Shown: piece by piece, positions 13,427-15,610 of the stretch
Position numbering within the stretch: position 1 is the first letter of the stretch
Layout: every line of letters starts with the position of its first letter
Origin: Acidobacteriota bacterium
Lineage (GTDB): Bacteria; Acidobacteriota; HRBIN11
Direction of reading: 5' to 3'
NCBI GenBank assembly: GCA_030550225.1
Contig: JAUQPV010000031.1
Location: forward strand, 1 to 15,610
DNA: 15,610 nucleotides
Program-made: the position numbers and the translations under genes
The notes under the pieces: model-generated
Database searches by the model: none
What the model was told of the DNA's origin: nothing
The model's input: only the letters and a program-made list of their open reading frames with translations

Positions 13427-13455
13427 TTGACACCCTGGCGGGACCTCTCCAGAAT
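13427..13455 (+). promoter_or_regulatory. Candidate promoter of the amidase gene
   Basis: TTGACA at 13427-13432, 17 bp, then CAGAAT at 13450-13455 (four of six -10 bases). The predicted start near 13462 leaves a leader of about 36 bases that contains the GGGAGG ribosome binding site. It is divergent from the minus-strand promoter, with about 70 bp between them. Confidence 0.55.
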
Positions 13456-13497
13456 GGTCCCGACATTCGCAAGAAAAGCGACGGGAGGCGGTGCCGT

Positions 13498-14307
13498 ATG
13501 TCGTCCCGGCGGGCTACTCTTCTCGGCCTGGGTTGGGTCCTGGCGGCCGTCCTGATACCGCCGGTATGGGCCCAGAATGAGCCCCGGGTGGAGTCTCCCC
13601 GGCTGGATGAGATCAGCGTCGTCGTGATCGACCCGGGTCATGGAGGGAGCGAAGCGGGGACGGTGTCGCCGACCGGGATCACGGAAAAGGACGTCACCCT
13701 CAGCATCGCCCGTCTTCTGAAGCACCTGCTGGAAAGTCGGCTGGGTCTTCAAGTCTTACTGACCCGGGAGGACGACCGGGCCGTCGACTTGGACACTCGC
13801 ACGGCTATCGCCAACAACCTACATGCCGACCTGTTCATCAGCATTCACGCCAATGCGGCCATGCGGGGTCGGGCGACCGGCGTTGAGACATACTACTTGA
13901 GCACGGACTGGCTGGATGAAGAAACGCGTAAGCGTCTTTCGGTGAGTGAGCCCGGCGCCTTTACCCCCCGAAGTCCTTCGAATGCTCAAGACCCGCTGGC
14001 CCTGATCCTTTGGGACATGGCCCAGATCGCCTACTTGGAGGAGAGTAGTCGGCTGGCCCAGACGATCCAACAAACGCTCAACCAGGAACTGGGTCTTCCG
14101 GACCGGGGTGTCAAGCAGGCGCCCTTCCGGGTCCTGATGGGCGCCCAGATGCCGGCCGTGCTGGTCGAGGTCGGCTTCCTGGACAATCCCGAGGAAGCCC
14201 GTCGGCTTGCTGACGGGAGGTATCAGGCTCGCTTAGCCGAGGCCCTCTACCGGAGTATCGAGCGCTACCTATTGACCCGTCAGGCCCTGCAGGCCCCGCC
14301 CCCCTGA
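13498..14307 (+). CDS. N-acetylmuramoyl-L-alanine amidase (Amidase_3, AmiC-like), exported
   Basis: This 269-residue zinc hydrolase cuts the amide bond between N-acetylmuramic acid and L-alanine in peptidoglycan, in the periplasm, during cell separation or wall recycling. Residues 1-25 form a signal peptide (RR, then LLGLGWVLAAVLIPPVWA, cleavage before QN). The family's zinc and catalytic residues are visible: H48 in DPGHGG, E63 in ITEKD, H117 in SIHANA and E224 in VEVGFLDN. No AMIN or LysM targeting domain is present, so it is a minimal catalytic version. I chose ATG 13498 because GGGAGG lies 9 bases upstream and the signal peptide begins there. The open frame extends to 13216 but would overlap the divergent gene and both promoters. 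No strong terminator follows it. Confidence 0.92.
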   Translation: MSSRRATLLGLGWVLAAVLIPPVWAQNEPRVESPRLDEISVVVIDPGHGGSEAGTVSPTGITEKDVTLSIARLLKHLLESRLGLQVLLTREDDRAVDLDTRTAIANNLHADLFISIHANAAMRGRATGVETYYLSTDWLDEETRKRLSVSEPGAFTPRSPSNAQDPLALILWDMAQIAYLEESSRLAQTIQQTLNQELGLPDRGVKQAPFRVLMGAQMPAVLVEVGFLDNPEEARRLADGRYQARLAEALYRSIERYLLTRQALQAPPP

Positions 14308-14364
14308 GGCCGAACAGGCCGGTCATGATAGGGTCAACCGATTGGCGCCGCTCTTTTGGAACAT

Positions 14365-14393
14365 TTGAAGTCCCGCCGGAAAAGGCCTATCTT
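14365..14393 (+). promoter_or_regulatory. Candidate promoter of the 2-oxoacid oxidoreductase gene
   Basis: TTGAAG at 14365-14370, 17 bp, then TATCTT at 14388-14393; each hexamer matches four of six consensus bases. The predicted start near 14400 leaves about 38 bases of leader, which include GGAGG at 14427-14431. Confidence 0.5.
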
Positions 14394-14437
14394 TTACGAA
14401 TTTGCATGTCACCACGCCTTTATCCCGGAGGTCACTG

Positions 14438-15610
14438 ATGAGTCGGCAAGAAATCATCGTCGGTGTGGGGGGTGAGGCCGGTGAGGGTATCGGCCGGACA
14501 GGTGACGCCATCGCCAAGATAGCGGCCCGCCACGGCCTTCATATATATGCCTACAACAGCTATCAGTCCGTGATCCGAGGCGGCCACGTCTGGCTTCGGA
14601 TCCGGATAGCGACCGAAAAAGTCCATAACCACGGTGACCATCTCCACGTCCTAATCGCCCTGAATCAGGACACGTTCGACCGACACCTGCGAGAGGTTAC
14701 TCCAGATGGCTGGGTCCTGTTCAACACGGAGGTCGTCCGGGTCCCGGAGGACCACCGGGGCGACTTGCACTATTGTGGGGTTCCCTGCAAGGCCATCTGT
14801 AAGGACTTAGGCTACAAACCTGTCATGCAAAATACGGTCCTCTTGGGGGCAGCGGCCTGGATCCTGCAGTTTGATTTCTCGTACGTCGAAGGGGTCATGC
14901 AAGACGCTTTCAAACATAAGGGCGATGTGGTCGTGCGGGAAAACATCCAGGTCGCCCTGCGGGGCTACGAATACGCCCGGGAGCATTTCCGACCGATCCG
15001 TACACCCTTCCCGAGAGGACCCAAGCCCTTGGCTGTCACGACGGGCAACGAGATGTTCGCCCTCGGGGCCGTTGCGGCGGGCTGTAAATTCTATGCGGCC
15101 TATCCGATGACGCCTGCCTCGTCGATCCTTCACTGGTTTGCCCGGTACGGTCCTGAGCTCGGCGTAGTCGTCAAGCAGTGCGAGGACGAGCTGGCGGTCA
15201 TCAATTTTGCCATCGGGGCGGGCTTTGCGGGCGTTCGGGCGCTGTGCGCTACGTCCGGCGGGGGCTTTTCCCTCATGACGGAGGCTATCGGGGAGGCGGC
15301 CATGACGGAGACGCCCGTCGTGGCTATCAACGTCATGCGGGGTGGCCCCTCGACGGGCCTCCCGACCAAGACGGAGCAGGCCGACTTCTGGCAGCTCTTC
15401 GGCGCTTCCCAGGGAGACTACCCCAAGATGATCCTGGCCCCGACGGACGTCCTGGATTGCTATTACACGATGGCGGAGGCCTTCAACTGGGCCGAGCGGT
15501 ATCAAATCCCCGTCCTGATCGCCAGTGACCTCTATCTGTCCGAGCACCGAGAGACGGTCGACCCGGAAGACATCCGGTTTGACGTGCCCATCGACCGGGG
15601 CGAGGCCGCC
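14438..15610 (+). CDS. korA: 2-oxoacid:ferredoxin oxidoreductase, fused gamma-alpha subunit (3' end off window)
   Basis: The first 391 residues are present and the frame is open to the right edge. The enzyme family oxidatively decarboxylates a 2-oxoacid (2-oxoglutarate or pyruvate type) to the acyl-CoA and reduces ferredoxin, or runs in reverse in CO2-fixing organisms. Residues 1-185 are the gamma domain (IIVGVGGEAGEGIGRTGDAIAKIAARHGLHIY at the start, SYQSVIRGGHVW after). From about residue 200 the alpha pyrimidine-binding domain begins (GNEMFALGAVAAGCKFYAAYPMTPASSI), including the family motif YPMTPAS at 222-228, then CEDELAVINFAIGAGFAG and TSGGGFSLMTEAIG. The fused gamma-alpha order is common in 2-oxoglutarate-type enzymes, so the symbol is a best guess; substrate choice cannot be read here. 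GGAGG 6 bases upstream fixes ATG 14438. The beta (TPP) subunit gene should lie just downstream. Confidence 0.9.
   Translation, partial: MSRQEIIVGVGGEAGEGIGRTGDAIAKIAARHGLHIYAYNSYQSVIRGGHVWLRIRIATEKVHNHGDHLHVLIALNQDTFDRHLREVTPDGWVLFNTEVVRVPEDHRGDLHYCGVPCKAICKDLGYKPVMQNTVLLGAAAWILQFDFSYVEGVMQDAFKHKGDVVVRENIQVALRGYEYAREHFRPIRTPFPRGPKPLAVTTGNEMFALGAVAAGCKFYAAYPMTPASSILHWFARYGPELGVVVKQCEDELAVINFAIGAGFAGVRALCATSGGGFSLMTEAIGEAAMTETPVVAINVMRGGPSTGLPTKTEQADFWQLFGASQGDYPKMILAPTDVLDCYYTMAEAFNWAERYQIPVLIASDLYLSEHRETVDPEDIRFDVPIDRGEAA

Noticed and set aside
13216..13497. N-terminal extension of the amidase
   Set aside because: It would overlap the divergent radical SAM gene and both promoters. The signal peptide and GGGAGG site place the start at 13498.
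14308..14340. Terminator after the amidase from the two GGCC boxes
   Set aside because: The stem would be 4 bp with no T run.

Overview
The window looks like a chromosomal segment of a high-G+C, Gram-negative-type bacterium. It encodes an exported periplasmic-type amidase, a gamma-glutamyltransferase with a signal peptide and a PilP-like exported protein. A 2-oxoacid:ferredoxin oxidoreductase and four radical SAM enzymes suggest anaerobic or low-oxygen metabolism. I cannot name the phylum from sequence alone. There are no tRNA or rRNA genes, no CRISPR array, and no transposase or integrase.

Layout: (1) Positions 3-1154, plus strand: the 3' end of a polyprenyl diphosphate synthase, followed 3 bases later by a COG0731-type radical SAM gene. 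(2) Positions 1292-13294, minus strand: a long co-directional block. In transcription order it holds two paralogous B12-domain radical SAM genes, a class I methyltransferase, a zinc-ribbon double methyltransferase fusion, a third B12-domain radical SAM gene, a PilP-like exported protein, a DinG/XPD-type iron-sulfur helicase, and gamma-glutamyltransferase. The block begins at an almost consensus sigma-70 promoter (TTGACA, 17 bp, TATAAA). (3) Positions 13498-15610, plus strand and divergent: an N-acetylmuramoyl-L-alanine amidase and the first 391 codons of a fused gamma-alpha 2-oxoacid:ferredoxin oxidoreductase subunit, each with its own candidate promoter.

The five radical SAM and methyltransferase genes (5789-13294) look like an uncharacterised modification or biosynthesis cassette: B12-domain radical SAM enzymes plus conventional SAM methyltransferases. 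No scaffold-building enzyme is visible, so the product is unknown.

The most unusual feature is a set of about ten degenerate tandem arrays with 7-bp (sometimes 8-bp) units, all between about 1.2 and 10.2 kb. Units within an array differ at several positions but keep exact spacing. Several arrays contain both direct and inverted units, which would give long imperfect hairpins. They lie in gaps between genes and also in frame inside genes: two loops of the helicase, the core of one methyltransferase, the junction of the methyltransferase fusion, and the whole signal-peptide region of gamma-glutamyltransferase. This looks like an active or recent mechanism that seeds and spreads short-period arrays and reshapes proteins. 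It is the best candidate here for an incompletely described system.
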